From assembly GCF_030711595.1 (NCBI RefSeq), contig NZ_JAUJUJ010000017.1:1-63381 (forward strand): a stretch of 63,381 bases of DNA. Reading direction: 5' to 3'. The DNA is from Stenotrophomonas sp. YIM B06876 (GTDB lineage Bacteria; Pseudomonadota; Gammaproteobacteria; Xanthomonadales; Xanthomonadaceae). Under the pieces are notes generated by a model. The model made no database searches, was not told where the DNA came from, and worked only from the letters and a program-made list of their open reading frames with translations. This document shows, in pieces, positions 50,289-60,325 of this stretch (the stretch's first letter is position 1; every line of letters starts with the position of its first letter). Made by a program: the position numbers and the translations under genes.

Positions 50289-52259
50289 ATGCTGCAGAAA
50301 CTCCGCGACAAGACCTCAGGCTGGATCGCCACGGCAATCCTTGGCCTGCTGATGATTCCCTTCCTGTTTGTGATCGATAACAGCTATCTCGGCGGTGTCG
50401 GTGCGAACAACGTGGCCAAGGTGCAGGCGCCGCCGTCCTGGTGGAAGTCCGCGCCGTCCTGGTGGCCGGCTTCGCTGTTGTGGAGGCACCATGAAATCAC
50501 CACGGAAGAATTCCGCACCCGCTTCGAGCAGATGCGGATGCAGGCCCGTGAGCAACAGGGCGACAGTTTCGATCCGCGCGAATTCGAGACCCTGGAAAAC
50601 AAGCTGGCGGTACTCGACCAGCTGATTGACGAGCAGGTGGTGCGACTGGCCGCCGAGGAAGCCGGGATTGTCATCGGCGATGCGGCGGTACGTGATTACA
50701 TCGCCACGATTCCGGCGTTCCAGCGCGATGGCAAGTTCGATCCCGAACAGTACCGTCTTGCGCTGGCCCAAGGCGCGCCGCCGCGCACGCCGGCCCAGTT
50801 CGAACAGCTGGTTCGCGACAGCCTGCGGCAGTCGATCATCCCCAGCGCATTGGCGCAGTCCGGTTTCGCCACCAAGGGTGAAAGCGAGCGTCTGCTGAAG
50901 CTGCTGGGCGAGACCCGCGATGTTGAAATCGCGTTGCTGCCGGCTACTGAAGCCGATACCGCGGACGTCGGCGAAGCCGAAATCAAGCAGTGGTATGAAA
51001 GCCATGTGCAGGATTTCCGTCAGCCCGAATCGGTATCCATCGAATACGTCGAGTTGGATGCGGCCAACATGCCGGCTGCTGCGGCGGCGGACGAGGCCAC
51101 TCTGCGTCACCGCTACCAGGAAGAGAAAGCGCGCTTTGTTGCGCCCGAGCAGCGCCTGGCCTCGCACATCCTGATCAGCGCCGGCTCCGATCCGGATTCG
51201 CAGAAGGCTGCGCAAGCCAAGGCCAGCAAGCTGGCCGCGGAAGCCAGGCAGCCCGGTGCCGATTTTGCCGCACTGGCCAAGGCCAACTCCGATGACCCCG
51301 GTTCCAAGGCCGAAGGCGGGGATCTGGGCTGGGTCGAGAAGGGCGTGATGGTGCAGCCGTTCGAAGAGGCCCTGTTTGCGATGAAGCCCGGCGACGTGAG
51401 CGGGCCGGTCAAGACCGAATTCGGCTATCACGTGCTGAAGCTGCGCGAGGTCAAAGGGGGCGAAGGCAAGCCGTTCGAGGAGGTACGCGACCAGCTGGCC
51501 GCCGAGCAGTTGCAAGCCGACACCGAGCGCGCGTTCAACGAACTGAGCGGCCGTCTGGTTGACCTGGTCTACAAGAATCCCACCGCGCTGGAGCCGGCGG
51601 CAAAGGAAGTCGGGTTGCCGGTGCAGGTGCTGGGGCCGTTTACCCGGACCAGTGCCACTGGCGTGGCGGCCAATCCGGCGGTACTGCGCGCTGCGTTTTC
51701 CGATGTGCTGGTGCAGGACGGCACTGTCAGCGACCCGATCGAGATCACGCCGAATCATACGGTGATGATCCGCGTGACCGCGCATACGCCCGAGCAGGTG
51801 TTGCCGCTGGACAAGGCGCGCGAAAAGGTCATTGCGGCCATTCGCGCGGACCGTGCGGAGAAGGCGTCGCTGAAGGCGGTCGACGCATTGCTGGCCAAGC
51901 TAGCGGCGGGTCAGACGCTGCAGGCGCTGGCCTCCAGTGAGCATCTGCAGGTGATGCCGATGCCGGGTCTGCCGCGCATGGCGCCGATGCCGAGCGTGGC
52001 GGCCAATCAGGCGATCTTTGCCGCGCCGGTGCCGGTCGACGGCACCCCCAGCTACGGCAAGATCGAGATGGACGATGGCCGCTATGCGGTATTTGCGGTG
52101 ACCAAGGTGACGCCGGGCGACCTGGCCCAGGTACCGGAACCGCAGCAGGTGATGCTGAAGCAGCAGTTGAGCCAGATCGATGGCGCCGCAGCGGCAAAGG
52201 CCTACGTGGACGCGATGCGCAAACGCTTCAAGGTGCAGACTGAAGAGTCGCAGCTTTGA
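50289..52259 (+). CDS. ppiD: PpiD-type periplasmic folding factor (SurA N-domain plus parvulin)
   Basis: 656 aa, anchored by one N-terminal helix (about 12-30, WIATAILGLLMIPFLFVI). A SurA-like N domain runs to about 230, and a parvulin domain to about 410 (LASHILISAGSD, GGDLGWVEKGVMVQPFEEALF, FGYHVLKLREVK). PpiD sits at the Sec translocon and helps emerging envelope proteins. A short Trp-rich insert (residues about 47-64, PPSWWKSAPSWWPA) with an internal SWW repeat lies between the membrane helix and the N domain. ATG at 50289 fits the family N terminus. Confidence 0.93.
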   Translation: MLQKLRDKTSGWIATAILGLLMIPFLFVIDNSYLGGVGANNVAKVQAPPSWWKSAPSWWPASLLWRHHEITTEEFRTRFEQMRMQAREQQGDSFDPREFETLENKLAVLDQLIDEQVVRLAAEEAGIVIGDAAVRDYIATIPAFQRDGKFDPEQYRLALAQGAPPRTPAQFEQLVRDSLRQSIIPSALAQSGFATKGESERLLKLLGETRDVEIALLPATEADTADVGEAEIKQWYESHVQDFRQPESVSIEYVELDAANMPAAAAADEATLRHRYQEEKARFVAPEQRLASHILISAGSDPDSQKAAQAKASKLAAEARQPGADFAALAKANSDDPGSKAEGGDLGWVEKGVMVQPFEEALFAMKPGDVSGPVKTEFGYHVLKLREVKGGEGKPFEEVRDQLAAEQLQADTERAFNELSGRLVDLVYKNPTALEPAAKEVGLPVQVLGPFTRTSATGVAANPAVLRAAFSDVLVQDGTVSDPIEITPNHTVMIRVTAHTPEQVLPLDKAREKVIAAIRADRAEKASLKAVDALLAKLAAGQTLQALASSEHLQVMPMPGLPRMAPMPSVAANQAIFAAPVPVDGTPSYGKIEMDDGRYAVFAVTKVTPGDLAQVPEPQQVMLKQQLSQIDGAAAAKAYVDAMRKRFKVQTEESQL

Positions 52260-52274
52260 TGGTGCGTTGATGCG

Positions 52275-52310
52275 CAACAAAAAGCCCGGCAATCGCCGGG
52301 CTTTTTGTTG
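52275..52310 (+). terminator. Very strong terminator after ppiD
   Basis: 16-bp perfect stem ending in GCCCGGC / GCCGGGC around AATC, with A-run and T-run flanks. Confidence 0.95.
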
Positions 52311-52905
52311 GTGCGGCGGGTTGTGCAGCGCAGGAAAAGGCGGTGGTATCGGGCCGGGCCGAGGGCGGCCGCCTGAAGATGGACGATTGCAGGCGCGGCA
52401 AGGCGGACCGTGTGCTGGCCCATGCCTGGGTTGAGGCAGGTGCGGAGGATGCGGCGGCATTGATCGCCATTGAAACCGGCCCGGTTTTCTACCCCTGGCC
52501 TGCCGCGGCTGCAGTGCAGGCGCGGCAGGCCAGGAGTGACCGCCTTACGGCCTTCTTCGGCAGGGGGTATGGCCCGGCTTGGCTGGATCGGCATGGTGCG
52601 CCAGCAGCGCGCAATGGGAGGCGGTAGGCCAGGGGGCGGCTCATGAGCTGACCGGCTGGGTGTCACGTGCCGGACTGGCCCGTGCGGGCAGCATGCGTTA
52701 TGCCGGGCCGCGACAAGGTCGGACTGGAGTCGGGCCGGGTGCGATCAGCGCAGGCCTCGGATCGCCAAGCGCTGGCCGGTGGAGACTGAGCGGCGTGACT
52801 TTCCGGCGACCGCTGCCGACCGCCGCGTTGCAGCCGCGGTGGGCCGGTTTGGAGCGCTGGCTTGACCGTCTGCGGCGATCAACGCACAGGATGCGCCACG
52901 GCGGC
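52311..52905. other. Gene-free interval, 595 bp
   Basis: Lies between ppiD (plus) and the convergent mltD-like gene (minus). Open frames here (for example 52343-52627 plus) give no recognisable motif and lack ribosome binding sites. No terminator for the minus-strand gene was seen. Possible remnant DNA. Confidence 0.45.
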
Positions 52906-54099
52906 TCAGCGCGTGTCTTCGAAACTCAGCTCCATCCCTGGCTTGAGCACGCTGGCCGGACCCAGATTGTTCCCTGCCAGCAGGGCTTTGACCGGGATGC
53001 CATAGCGGCGCGCGATCGACCAGGCCGATTCGCCGATGCGGACCGTATGCCGCCGGCCGCCACTGGCACGCGTGCCCGCCGCCGCTACCGCGGGGGCCGT
53101 CGATGAGGCGGTGATTGGTGCTGCCGCCAGCGACCCGCTGGCCACATCTGCAGGCAGGAATGCGGGCGAAGCGGGGGCCAGCACTCTGGCGCCGGGGTGG
53201 GCGCCGGCCACGGCGGGGTTCAGTCGCGCGATCCGCGCCGGGTCCAGCGAGCGTTGCTCGGCCCAGCGGTTGAGCGTGGTGCCGGCGGGCAACGAGTGCC
53301 CGCGCAGAATCGGCACCGGGCGGTCCAGTGACGCCATCAGCCCATTTTCGGTTTCGGCCTGTTCGAGTACACAAGCCAGCGCATGCAGCTTTTCGACGTA
53401 GGCGTAGGTGATCGGTGACAGCCCCGGCAATTCGGCCGGGCGCGCATTCTGCGCGTTCATTCCGCCGCGGCGCAGCGACTGCAGCACCCGGTATTCACCG
53501 GCGTTGTAGGCCATGACCGCCAGCCGCCAGTCGCCGCCGAACATGCCATGCAGGGTCTTCAGGTAACGCACCGCAGCCTGGGTGGAATCCACCGCGGACA
53601 ACCGGCCGTCGTAGCCGGCCTCCATCGGCACCCGGTGGCTGCGGGCGGTGCTGGCGATGAATTGCCACAAACCGGCCGGGCCACTGGCACTGCGCGCGCC
53701 GGGGCGATAGCCGCTTTCAATAAAGGGAATCAGTGCGAACTCGGTGGGAAGGCTGGCCTTGCGCAACTCGTCCACCACGTAGCCGAACAGTGGCAGCACG
53801 TCTTCGTCGACATTGCCCAGGCGCGTGGGCGCATGGGCGAACTGTTTGTGCCACTGGGCGCTGGCGGCGTCGGTATCGCATTGGGGAGCGGCCAGACCCT
53901 CGCGGAAGTTCGCAAATATTTCCTGGCCGTTGCGGATCGTCGGCGCTGGCAACGAGGCCGGATCAATCGGCAGTGACGCCAGCGCCGCCAGGTTCTGGCC
54001 CAGTCCGGGCCCGGCGGAAAGCGTCTGTGCAGCGGCGGATGTGCCCAGACAGCTTCCCAGCACCAGCCCCAGCGCCCATGCCAGCCTGCGCCGGCTCAC
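52906..54099 (-). CDS. mltD: MltD-like membrane-bound lytic transglycosylase with LysM
   Basis: 397 aa. Signal peptide 1-24 (ending TSAAAQ). The SLT domain spans about 95-230, with catalytic Glu128 in [27 protein letters not shown] and YNAGEYRV. One LysM domain lies at the C terminus (about 350-393, [20 protein letters not shown]). It cleaves glycan strands with 1,6-anhydro products. It begins with GTG overlapping the gloB stop (GTGA), so translation is coupled. E. coli MltD is a lipoprotein with two LysM domains; this one has one clear LysM and no lipobox. gloB-mltD adjacency also occurs in E. coli. Confidence 0.9.
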   Translation of the reverse strand: MSRRRLAWALGLVLGSCLGTSAAAQTLSAGPGLGQNLAALASLPIDPASLPAPTIRNGQEIFANFREGLAAPQCDTDAASAQWHKQFAHAPTRLGNVDEDVLPLFGYVVDELRKASLPTEFALIPFIESGYRPGARSASGPAGLWQFIASTARSHRVPMEAGYDGRLSAVDSTQAAVRYLKTLHGMFGGDWRLAVMAYNAGEYRVLQSLRRGGMNAQNARPAELPGLSPITYAYVEKLHALACVLEQAETENGLMASLDRPVPILRGHSLPAGTTLNRWAEQRSLDPARIARLNPAVAGAHPGARVLAPASPAFLPADVASGSLAAAPITASSTAPAVAAAGTRASGGRRHTVRIGESAWSIARRYGIPVKALLAGNNLGPASVLKPGMELSFEDTR

Positions 54100-54860
54100 G
54101 CGCGAAAACCGTCTTTCCAGCGCCGCAATTCGGCGAATACCTCGATCTCGTCGGCGGCTGGCCGGCCCAGACGGGTGGCCACGCTGCGCTGGATTTCAGG
54201 CGAAGCGGTGCGCAGGAACGGGTTGCATTGCAGTTCGCTGGCCAATACGGACGGAACGGTGGGGAGAGAGCGGCTGCGCATGTCCAGGGCTTCCTGTTGT
54301 CGGCGCTGCAACGCAGCGTTGGTGGGCTCGACATGCCGGGCAAAGGCGGCATTGGCCAGTGTGTATTCGTGACCGCAGCAGACCAGGGTCTGCGCCGGCA
54401 ATGCCGCCAGGCGTTGCAGCGAGGCGTGCATCTGGGCGGCGGTACCTTCGAACATGCGTCCACAGCCCAGGCTGAACAGCGTGTCGCCACAGAACAGATG
54501 ACCGTGGCCGAAAAAGGCGATATGGCTGCGGGTGTGCCCGGGTACGGACAGCACCTCGAAGTCGAAGCCGGGCAATTGTACCCGGTCACTTTCGCCGACT
54601 TTTTCACATTCCAGTGTGATGCGTTCATCTGCCGGCGCGAACACCGGCAGCTGCGGCCATTGCCGCAGCAGGTCCGCGGCACCGCCGATATGGTCGTTGT
54701 GGTGGTGGGTCAGCAGTATGGCCACCGGCTGCAAACCCTGGCGGGCGGCGGCCAGAACCGGTGCCGACTGGCCGGGATCGACAATCACCGCGCGACCGTC
54801 AGCCGCCCGCAGCGCCCAGATGTAGTTGTCCTCGAATGCGGGCAGGGGGGTCAGTCGCAT
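54096..54860 (-). CDS. gloB: Hydroxyacylglutathione hydrolase (glyoxalase II)
   Basis: 254 aa metallo-beta-lactamase fold enzyme that splits S-lactoylglutathione in methylglyoxal detoxification. The metal motif [10 protein letters not shown] gives His52, His54, Asp56 and His57; [26 protein letters not shown] and [14 protein letters not shown] follow. The C-terminal glyoxalase II domain ends in RWKDGFRA. The start is 11 bp from the divergent methyltransferase start, so each promoter must lie inside the other gene or be very compact. Confidence 0.96.
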   Translation of the reverse strand: MRLTPLPAFEDNYIWALRAADGRAVIVDPGQSAPVLAAARQGLQPVAILLTHHHNDHIGGAADLLRQWPQLPVFAPADERITLECEKVGESDRVQLPGFDFEVLSVPGHTRSHIAFFGHGHLFCGDTLFSLGCGRMFEGTAAQMHASLQRLAALPAQTLVCCGHEYTLANAAFARHVEPTNAALQRRQQEALDMRSRSLPTVPSVLASELQCNPFLRTASPEIQRSVATRLGRPAADEIEVFAELRRWKDGFRA

Positions 54861-54871
54861 AGAATTGGACC

Positions 54872-55519
54872 ATGCCTGCCGCCCCGTTCCTCCGTCAAGC
54901 AGCAGTCTCAGCATGGTTTGATATGCAAGGCGCCCGTTGTCTGCGCCAGCTCGAGCATCATCACCTGCGTGAACAGCTGCACCGCCTGCCTTCCCAGCCC
55001 TGGTTGTGGCTCAGCCCGACGACCGGGTGGACGCCGTCTCCGTTGCCGGCCGGACGCGGGGTGCGGCTGCACGCCACGGCCGGGAATGGCTTCCAGGGCG
55101 ATCTGCGCTGCCGGTTGCCGTTGCCGATGCCCGGTGAGGCGGTCAACGCGATCGTGATCCAGCACGCCGACAGGGCCGACCTGGCGGCGCTGATTGCCGA
55201 ATGTTCGCGGCTGCTGATGCCCGGCGGGCGGCTGTGGATGACCCAGCTCAATTCCTGTAGCCCGTACCGCGTGCGCTGGCAGCGGCATGGGCTGCGTCCA
55301 GCCTCGCTGTTGCGCTGCCGCAGCCTGCTGCAGCGGGAAGGACTGCTGTGCGGTCCGGTGCGCTATCTGGGGCCGCTGTGGGGCGAGCGTGCCGGTGCCA
55401 CTGGTTCGGCACTGCCCTCGTTGCGGGCGGTATGCGTGCTGGAAGCGGAAAAACGCGTGGCGGGGATGACTCCTTCCGGCGTGGTGCCGGTGGGTTGGCG
55501 TGGACCGGTGGCGACCTGA
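54872..55519 (+). CDS. Putative class I SAM-dependent methyltransferase
   Basis: 215 aa. The opening [20 protein letters not shown] and the central [34 protein letters not shown] match the small methyltransferases often placed between gloB and rnhA; PGGRLWM is the usual end of motif III. The glycine-rich SAM motif I is weak, so activity is uncertain. Substrate unknown. Divergent from gloB and 18 bp upstream of rnhA. Confidence 0.75.
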   Translation: MPAAPFLRQAAVSAWFDMQGARCLRQLEHHHLREQLHRLPSQPWLWLSPTTGWTPSPLPAGRGVRLHATAGNGFQGDLRCRLPLPMPGEAVNAIVIQHADRADLAALIAECSRLLMPGGRLWMTQLNSCSPYRVRWQRHGLRPASLLRCRSLLQREGLLCGPVRYLGPLWGERAGATGSALPSLRAVCVLEAEKRVAGMTPSGVVPVGWRGPVAT

Positions 55520-55537
55520 CCTCTTTTTCGGAACGAC

Positions 55538-55990
55538 ATGAAATCAATTGAAATACATACCGACGGTGCCTGTCTGGGCAATCCCGGACCCGGCGGCTGG
55601 GCGGCGTTGTTGCGCTATCGCGGCCACGAACGCGAGGTGACGGGCGGCGAAGCCCACACCACCAACAACCGGATGGAGCTGATGGCTGCAATCATGGGCC
55701 TGGAGGCGCTGAGCGAACCGTGCGAGATCGTGCTGTTCACCGATTCGCAGTACGTCCGCCAGGGCATCACCGAATGGATGGCCGGCTGGGTGCGGCGCAA
55801 CTGGAAAACCGCCGGCGGCGATCCGGTGAAGAACCGCGATCTGTGGGAACGGCTGCATGCGGCCAGCCTGCAGCACACGATCGACTGGCGCTGGGTGAAG
55901 GGGCATTCCGGCGATCCTGACAACGAACGCGTGGACGAGCTGGCGCGTGACCAGGCGATCCGCGTGCGCGCGGGCGTGGCGGCAAACTGA
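55538..55990 (+). CDS. rnhA: Ribonuclease HI
   Basis: 150 aa. Catalytic residues are Asp9 ([16 protein letters not shown]), Glu47 ([10 protein letters not shown]), Asp69 (FTDSQYV) and Asp133 (NERVDELA), each one less than in E. coli. The basic protrusion [19 protein letters not shown] is present. It removes RNA from RNA-DNA hybrids. Next to dnaQ, as in most gammaproteobacteria, but in the same direction, 7 bp apart. Confidence 0.97.
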   Translation: MKSIEIHTDGACLGNPGPGGWAALLRYRGHEREVTGGEAHTTNNRMELMAAIMGLEALSEPCEIVLFTDSQYVRQGITEWMAGWVRRNWKTAGGDPVKNRDLWERLHAASLQHTIDWRWVKGHSGDPDNERVDELARDQAIRVRAGVAAN

Positions 55991-55997
55991 GGCGGAT

Positions 55998-56720
55998 ATG
56001 CGTCAAATCATTCTTGATACCGAAACCACTGGCCTGGACTGGAAAAAAGGCAACCGCGTAGTTGAAATCGGCTGCGTCGAACTGCTCGAGCGCCGCCCCA
56101 GCGGCAACAACTTCCATTACTACCTGAAGCCGGATTGCGAGTTCGAACCCGGCGCGCAGGAAGTGACCGGGCTGACCCTGGAGTTCCTCGCCGACAAGCC
56201 GCGGTTCGAGGAGATCGTTGAAGAATTCCTCGCCTACGTCGATGGCGCCGAGCTGATCATCCACAACGCCGCGTTCGACATGGGCTTCCTGCAGAACGAG
56301 ATGGCACTGGCCGGCCGGGGCGTGCTCGCCGAGCGGGTCACGGTCACCGATACCCTGCTGATGGCGCGTGAGCGCTTCCCCGGCCAGCGCAATTCGCTCG
56401 ATGCATTGTGCAGGCGGCTGGGCGTGGACAACTCGCACCGCCAGTTGCATGGCGCGCTGCTCGATGCGCAGATCCTGGGCGATGTGTACATCGCGCTGAC
56501 CTCCGGGCAGGAGGAAATCGGGTTCGCTCAGGTAGAGGGCGAGCGCGGGGAGGGCGATGCAGCGACCCGGGTGTTCGAACCGGCGATCCTGTTGCCGCGC
56601 CCGCGGGTGGTGGCAACCGCCTCGGAGCTGGAAGCGCACGAGGCGCGGCTGGCGAAACTGCGTAAAAAATCCGGACATGCGCTCTGGGATGGCGAGCGCG
56701 AGGCCAGTGCGCAGGTGTGA
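55998..56720 (+). CDS. dnaQ: DNA polymerase III epsilon subunit
   Basis: 240 aa DEDDh 3'-5' exonuclease that proofreads for Pol III. ExoI is IILDTETTGLD (Asp7, Glu9), ExoII is IIHNAAFDMGFL and ExoIII HGALLDAQILGDVY. The C-terminal 50 residues tether the alpha subunit. Start MRQIILDTETTG at 55998 lies 7 bp after rnhA; an open frame beginning at 55947 would overlap it. Confidence 0.97.
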   Translation: MRQIILDTETTGLDWKKGNRVVEIGCVELLERRPSGNNFHYYLKPDCEFEPGAQEVTGLTLEFLADKPRFEEIVEEFLAYVDGAELIIHNAAFDMGFLQNEMALAGRGVLAERVTVTDTLLMARERFPGQRNSLDALCRRLGVDNSHRQLHGALLDAQILGDVYIALTSGQEEIGFAQVEGERGEGDAATRVFEPAILLPRPRVVATASELEAHEARLAKLRKKSGHALWDGEREASAQV

Positions 56721-56756
56721 GTGCTCGCCGCCGGTGCAAGGCGACCAGCCCGGTCG

Positions 56757-56808
56757 GTGGCAGCGCACCAGGATCGCGGTGATGTTGTCCGATGACGCGC
56801 CATCGCAT
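56757..56808 (-). pseudogene. 3' fragment of a second PP2C phosphatase gene
   Basis: The 36 bp at 56757-56792 are identical to 56900-56935, the 3' end of the intact PP2C gene, and read SDNITAILVRCH on the minus strand. The frame continues upstream as CDGASSDNIT, aligning to LDGGGSDNIT of the intact gene, so homology reaches about 17 codons. No stop follows the His. It is a fragment, either of a lost paralogue or of a partial duplication. Confidence 0.55.
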
Positions 56809-56896
56809 TCGCGCTGCCGCCGCGCGCTTTGCTGTGCAAACGGTGGCCCCCTGACTCGGTGGGCCATCCCCGGCAGGCTGGCCGGCCGCCGAGTGC

Positions 56897-57601
56897 TCAG
56901 TGGCAGCGCACCAGGATCGCGGTGATGTTGTCCGAGCCGCCGCCATCGAGGGCGGCGGCCACCAGCGTATCCACGCATTCCTGGGCGCTGCAGTCGTCGT
57001 ACTGCAACGTGCGCGCCAGGTTGCTGTCGTCCACTTCCTCGGTCAGGCCATCACTGCACAACAGCAGCTGCATGCCCGGGCGCAGTTCGCCGGTCATGCT
57101 GGCCACATTCAGGTGCATCGGGTCGGTGACGCCCAAGGCCTGGGTGACCACGTTGCGGTGCGGATGTTCACGTGCCTGTTCGGCGGTCAGGCTGCCCTGG
57201 GCGATCAGTTCCTGCACATAGCTGTGATCCTGGCTCAGCTGCGCCAGCTTGCCTTCGCGCCACAGGTAGGCACGGCTGTCGCCCACCCACGCCACTTCAA
57301 AGCGATTGCCCTGCACGCGCGCGGCCACCACGGTGGTGCCCATCGGCAGGCTGTCATTGCGCCGGCGTGAGGTGCGGATGATTTCCTCATCGGCAATACG
57401 GATGGCCTGCACCAGCGGTGTGCCACTGCGCACTTCGCGCACGATGGTTTCGCGCGCCAGCGCGCTGGCCACCTCGCCACAGGCGTGTCCGCCCATGCCG
57501 TCGGCCACCAGCCACAGGCCCAGCTCGCTGTCGCCGTAATAGGTGTCTTCGTTGAGCCGGCGGCGCAGGCCGACATGGCTGAGATGTCCGAATTCGATCA
57601 T
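56897..57601 (-). CDS. PP2C family serine/threonine phosphatase
   Basis: 234 aa, single PP2C (PPM) domain, cytosolic. Metal-binding motifs are VGLRRRLNEDTYYGD (RxxNED), WLVADGMGGHACGEVAS (DGMGG), CSDGLTEEVDD and GGSDNITAILVR. The length matches Stp1/PrpC-type bacterial phosphatases that reverse Hanks-type kinase action; no kinase gene is nearby. The 3' end is duplicated 143 bp downstream. Confidence 0.92.
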   Translation of the reverse strand: MIEFGHLSHVGLRRRLNEDTYYGDSELGLWLVADGMGGHACGEVASALARETIVREVRSGTPLVQAIRIADEEIIRTSRRRNDSLPMGTTVVAARVQGNRFEVAWVGDSRAYLWREGKLAQLSQDHSYVQELIAQGSLTAEQAREHPHRNVVTQALGVTDPMHLNVASMTGELRPGMQLLLCSDGLTEEVDDSNLARTLQYDDCSAQECVDTLVAAALDGGGSDNITAILVRCH

Positions 57602-57748
57602 TGGCGCCCGGGCAGGCTGGCTTTTGCGGGGAGTGGCACCGCATCATCGCGGCCGGCGCCACATCCGGCAAGGGCATCTGGCGGGTGCGCACCGGCCGGG
57701 GCTGCGGCGGAAGAATCGCAAGGTTGCGGGCGAATTGCGACAAATGGC

Positions 57749-57777
57749 TTGTCGCCGGCCCGCGGGCCTCGTATCAT
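57749..57777 (+). promoter_or_regulatory. Promoter of tRNA-Ser(CGA)
   Basis: TTGTCG - 17 bp - TATCAT. The tRNA begins 28 bp after the -10 box. Confidence 0.72.
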
Positions 57778-57804
57778 TCGCACCCCGGTTCGCCGGGACC
57801 ATCT

Positions 57805-57895
57805 GGAGAGGTGGCAGAGCGGTTGAATGTACCTGACTCGAAATCAGGCAGGCGTTTATAGCGCCTCGGGGGTTCGAATCCCCCCCTCTCCGCCA
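57805..57895 (+). tRNA. tRNA-Ser (CGA)
   Basis: 91 nt class II tRNA with a long variable arm. The anticodon loop CTCGAAA gives CGA, the acceptor is GGAGAGG / CCTCTCC and CCA is encoded. Confidence 0.97.
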
Positions 57896-57900
57896 GATAC

Positions 57901-57935
57901 ATGAAAAAGGCCGCCTTCGGGTGGTCTTTTTCATT
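57901..57935 (+). terminator. Terminator after tRNA-Ser(CGA)
   Basis: ATGAAAAAGGCCGCC - TTCG - GGTGGTCTTTTTCAT with two G-U pairs and a UUCG tetraloop. Confidence 0.9.
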
Positions 57936-58040
57936 TCTGTCGATCAGGCGCCGGGATCCGTCCGCGTCCGGAACGGGTCATTGCACCGGATTTTGGCGCG
58001 ACGCCGGTAAACTGGGCGCCTACTTTTGCCAGGACCGGCC

Positions 58041-58439
58041 ATGTCAGAAATCCTTGTTCCCGTTTCTTTCGGCGAATTGCTCGACAAGATCGCCATCCTG
58101 CAGATCAAGTCCGAACGGATGAGCGATGAGGCCAAGCTGGCCAATGTGCGCAAGGAACTGGTCGCGTTGCAGCAGACCTGGATGGCGCACCCGGCCGCGG
58201 TCAGGGATATCGCCCGCCTGCGCGCTGAACTCAAGGCGGTGAACGAGCGGCTGTGGGTGATCGAAGACGATATCCGCCTGAAAGAGAAGGCGCAGGCGTT
58301 CGACGAGGAGTTCGTGCAGCTGGCCCGCAGCGTGTATTTCCAGAACGATATCCGCGCCCGGCTCAAGAAGGACATCAACCTCGCGCTGGGTTCCAGCTAC
58401 GTGGAAGAAAAGTCCTACGGCGACTATGGCGCGGGCTGA
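58041..58439 (+). CDS. DUF6165 family protein
   Basis: 132 aa, soluble, mostly helical. MSEILVPVSFGELLDKIAIL and FQNDIRARLKKDINLALGSS are typical of a small family named DUF6165, often encoded beside lipopolysaccharide and glycosyltransferase genes. Function unknown. CCAGGACCGGCC supplies the ribosome binding site before ATG at 58041. The neighbours here are heptosyltransferase and kdkA, so a link to LPS core assembly is plausible but not shown. Confidence 0.82.
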   Translation: MSEILVPVSFGELLDKIAILQIKSERMSDEAKLANVRKELVALQQTWMAHPAAVRDIARLRAELKAVNERLWVIEDDIRLKEKAQAFDEEFVQLARSVYFQNDIRARLKKDINLALGSSYVEEKSYGDYGAG

Positions 58440-58463
58440 GACGCCCGCCCGTCTGCGAGATGT

Positions 58464-58489
58464 AAAGGGCTGCCGCGAGGCGGCCCTTT
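58464..58489 (+). terminator. Hairpin after the DUF6165 gene
   Basis: AAAGGGCTGCCGC - GAG - GCGGCCCTTT with a small bulge, ending in TTTG. It lies between convergent genes. Confidence 0.6.
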
Positions 58490-58507
58490 GTGCTTGCACT
58501 GCCGATG

Positions 58508-59554
58508 TCAGCCGTGGTGGTCGCTGACGTAGCGTTCGAAGGCGGCGATCGCGTCGTCCACCGGGATCAGCGCCATCACTCCGTCGAATTCGACCTTGGC
58601 GCCCCATTTCAGTTCGCTGGCCGGTTTGCCGAGGAATTTGCGCGCCGCCTCGTCGTAGCGGTCCACGCAATAGCGACGGTCCGAATACGGGCCGCTGCGC
58701 TCGGGATTGCTGGCCGCATGCAGGCCCAGCACCTTGGTGCCGACCGCGTTGGCGATATGCATCGGCCCCGAATCCGGGGTCATCAGCAGGGTGGCGCGTG
58801 CCAGCAGCGCCGGCAATTGTTTGAGGGTGTCCTTGCCGACCAGATCCAGTGCCGGCTGCTGCATCGCCGCGAGAATGGCATCTGCGGTGTTGCGCTCCAG
58901 CTCGCTGCGCCCGCCACACAGCACGACCCGCCAGCCTTTGCGTGACGCGTGATCGGCTACGGCGGCGTAGCGCTCGGGATACCAGTTGCGCCGCGCGTGG
59001 CTCGAGCACGGCGAGATCATCAGCACCGGGCGGCCATCATCGTCCCATTGCGCCCGCGCCCAGGCGTGGGCATCGGCGGGCGTGGCCAGATCCCAGCTGA
59101 CCGAGGTCTGCTTCAGGCCCAGCGGCTCGCAGAAGCTGCCGATCGCGTCGAGCACATGGATGCCGGAACGGTCGGGAATACGTTCGTTGATGAACAGTCC
59201 GTGCAGGTCCTTCGAGCGGGTTCTGTCGTAGCCGATACGCCGCTCGGCGCGAATGAAGGCCGACAGTACGTTGGCGCGAAACGCCACCTGCATCTGCAGC
59301 AGTGCGGCGAAGCCGCTGCCGGGCAATTCCCGGCGCAGCGCACGCATGCCGGCCAGGCCGCTGCGTTTGTCGTAGGGGTGGAAGACCACGCCGGGCAGCC
59401 CGTCCAGCAGGCGGTGCCCCGCCTTGTCGATCACCCAGTGCAGCTCCACCTGCGGCCATGCCTGTTGCAGGGTGCGCACCAGCGGTACGACGTGGGTCAC
59501 GTCCCCAAGTGCGGACAAACGTAAAAGGCACAGAGGGGAGGACGCTGACGGCAT
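58508..59554 (-). CDS. LPS heptosyltransferase (glycosyltransferase family 9)
   Basis: 348 aa GT-B fold transferase. The N terminus [23 protein letters not shown] is the GT9 acceptor-site motif. The C-terminal nucleotide-heptose region has [48 protein letters not shown] and SGPYS. It adds L-glycero-D-manno-heptose to the LPS inner core; heptosyltransferase I or II cannot be decided here. The start [14 protein letters not shown] at 59554 is divergent from kdkA 21 bp away. A longer open frame to 60139 runs antisense through kdkA and is rejected. Confidence 0.92.
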   Translation of the reverse strand: MPSASSPLCLLRLSALGDVTHVVPLVRTLQQAWPQVELHWVIDKAGHRLLDGLPGVVFHPYDKRSGLAGMRALRRELPGSGFAALLQMQVAFRANVLSAFIRAERRIGYDRTRSKDLHGLFINERIPDRSGIHVLDAIGSFCEPLGLKQTSVSWDLATPADAHAWARAQWDDDGRPVLMISPCSSHARRNWYPERYAAVADHASRKGWRVVLCGGRSELERNTADAILAAMQQPALDLVGKDTLKQLPALLARATLLMTPDSGPMHIANAVGTKVLGLHAASNPERSGPYSDRRYCVDRYDEAARKFLGKPASELKWGAKVEFDGVMALIPVDDAIAAFERYVSDHHG

Positions 59555-59575
59555 GGTGTTGTTAGACTCGAAAGA

Positions 59576-60325
59576 ATGGTCGCATTCGACGCCAATGAAG
59601 TACTGACGCCTTGCCGCGAAGGACGCGGATACGGCGCCATTCTGTTCGACCGCGAACGCCTGCGGCAAGCCGGGCCGGAGCTGTTTGTGCCCGCGCACTG
59701 GGGCGTGCAGGCGCGTCCGGTCGCCGACGGTGGCCGCGGGGGCGCCTGGTTCGTCGATGCGCCGCTGGGGCCGTGTGTGCTGCGGCATTACCTGCGCGGC
59801 GGCGTGGCCGCAAAGCTCAGTCGCGATCGCTACCTGTGGCACGGCGCCAACCGGGTGCGCAGTTTTGCCGAGTTCCGGCTGATGCGCGCGCTGCATGCAC
59901 TGAAGTTGCCGGTGCCGCGGCCGCTGGCTGCGTTCTACATGCGCGACGGCCTCACCTATCGCGCCGCGATCCTGATGGAACGGCTGGAAGGGGTACGTTC
60001 GCTGGCCGACCGTGCGCTGGTGACCGGGCGTGGGGCACCCTGGGAAGAAACCGGTCGGCTGATCGCGCGCTTCCATCGCGCCGGGCTGGATCATGCCGAT
60101 CTCAACGCCCACAACATCCTGTTCGATGCCGGCGGCCACGGCTGGCTGATCGATTTTGACCGTGGCGTCATCCGCATCCCGGCCACCCGCTGGCGCGAGC
60201 GCAATCTCAAGCGCCTGCTGCGTTCGCTGCTGAAATTGCGTGGGGAGCGCAGCCGCGAGGATGTGGAAAAGGATTACGCGCGGCTTCGTCGCGCCTACGA
60301 TCTGGCCTGGGGCCGGGGTTACTGA
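59576..60325 (+). CDS. kdkA: 3-deoxy-D-manno-octulosonic acid kinase
   Basis: 249 aa kinase of the KdkA/WaaP group, which phosphorylates Kdo in the LPS inner core. The kinase-fold catalytic loop is [12 protein letters not shown] and the metal-binding motif is [31 protein letters not shown] carries the ATP-binding Lys region. The adjacent heptosyltransferase supports LPS core assembly. Its stop overlaps the next ATG (TGATG). Confidence 0.93.
   Translation: MVAFDANEVLTPCREGRGYGAILFDRERLRQAGPELFVPAHWGVQARPVADGGRGGAWFVDAPLGPCVLRHYLRGGVAAKLSRDRYLWHGANRVRSFAEFRLMRALHALKLPVPRPLAAFYMRDGLTYRAAILMERLEGVRSLADRALVTGRGAPWEETGRLIARFHRAGLDHADLNAHNILFDAGGHGWLIDFDRGVIRIPATRWRERNLKRLLRSLLKLRGERSREDVEKDYARLRRAYDLAWGRGY

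Noticed and set aside
59557..60139. N-terminal extension of the heptosyltransferase from 60139
   Set aside because: The extension is antisense through kdkA, and the GT9 motif starts right after ATG at 59554.
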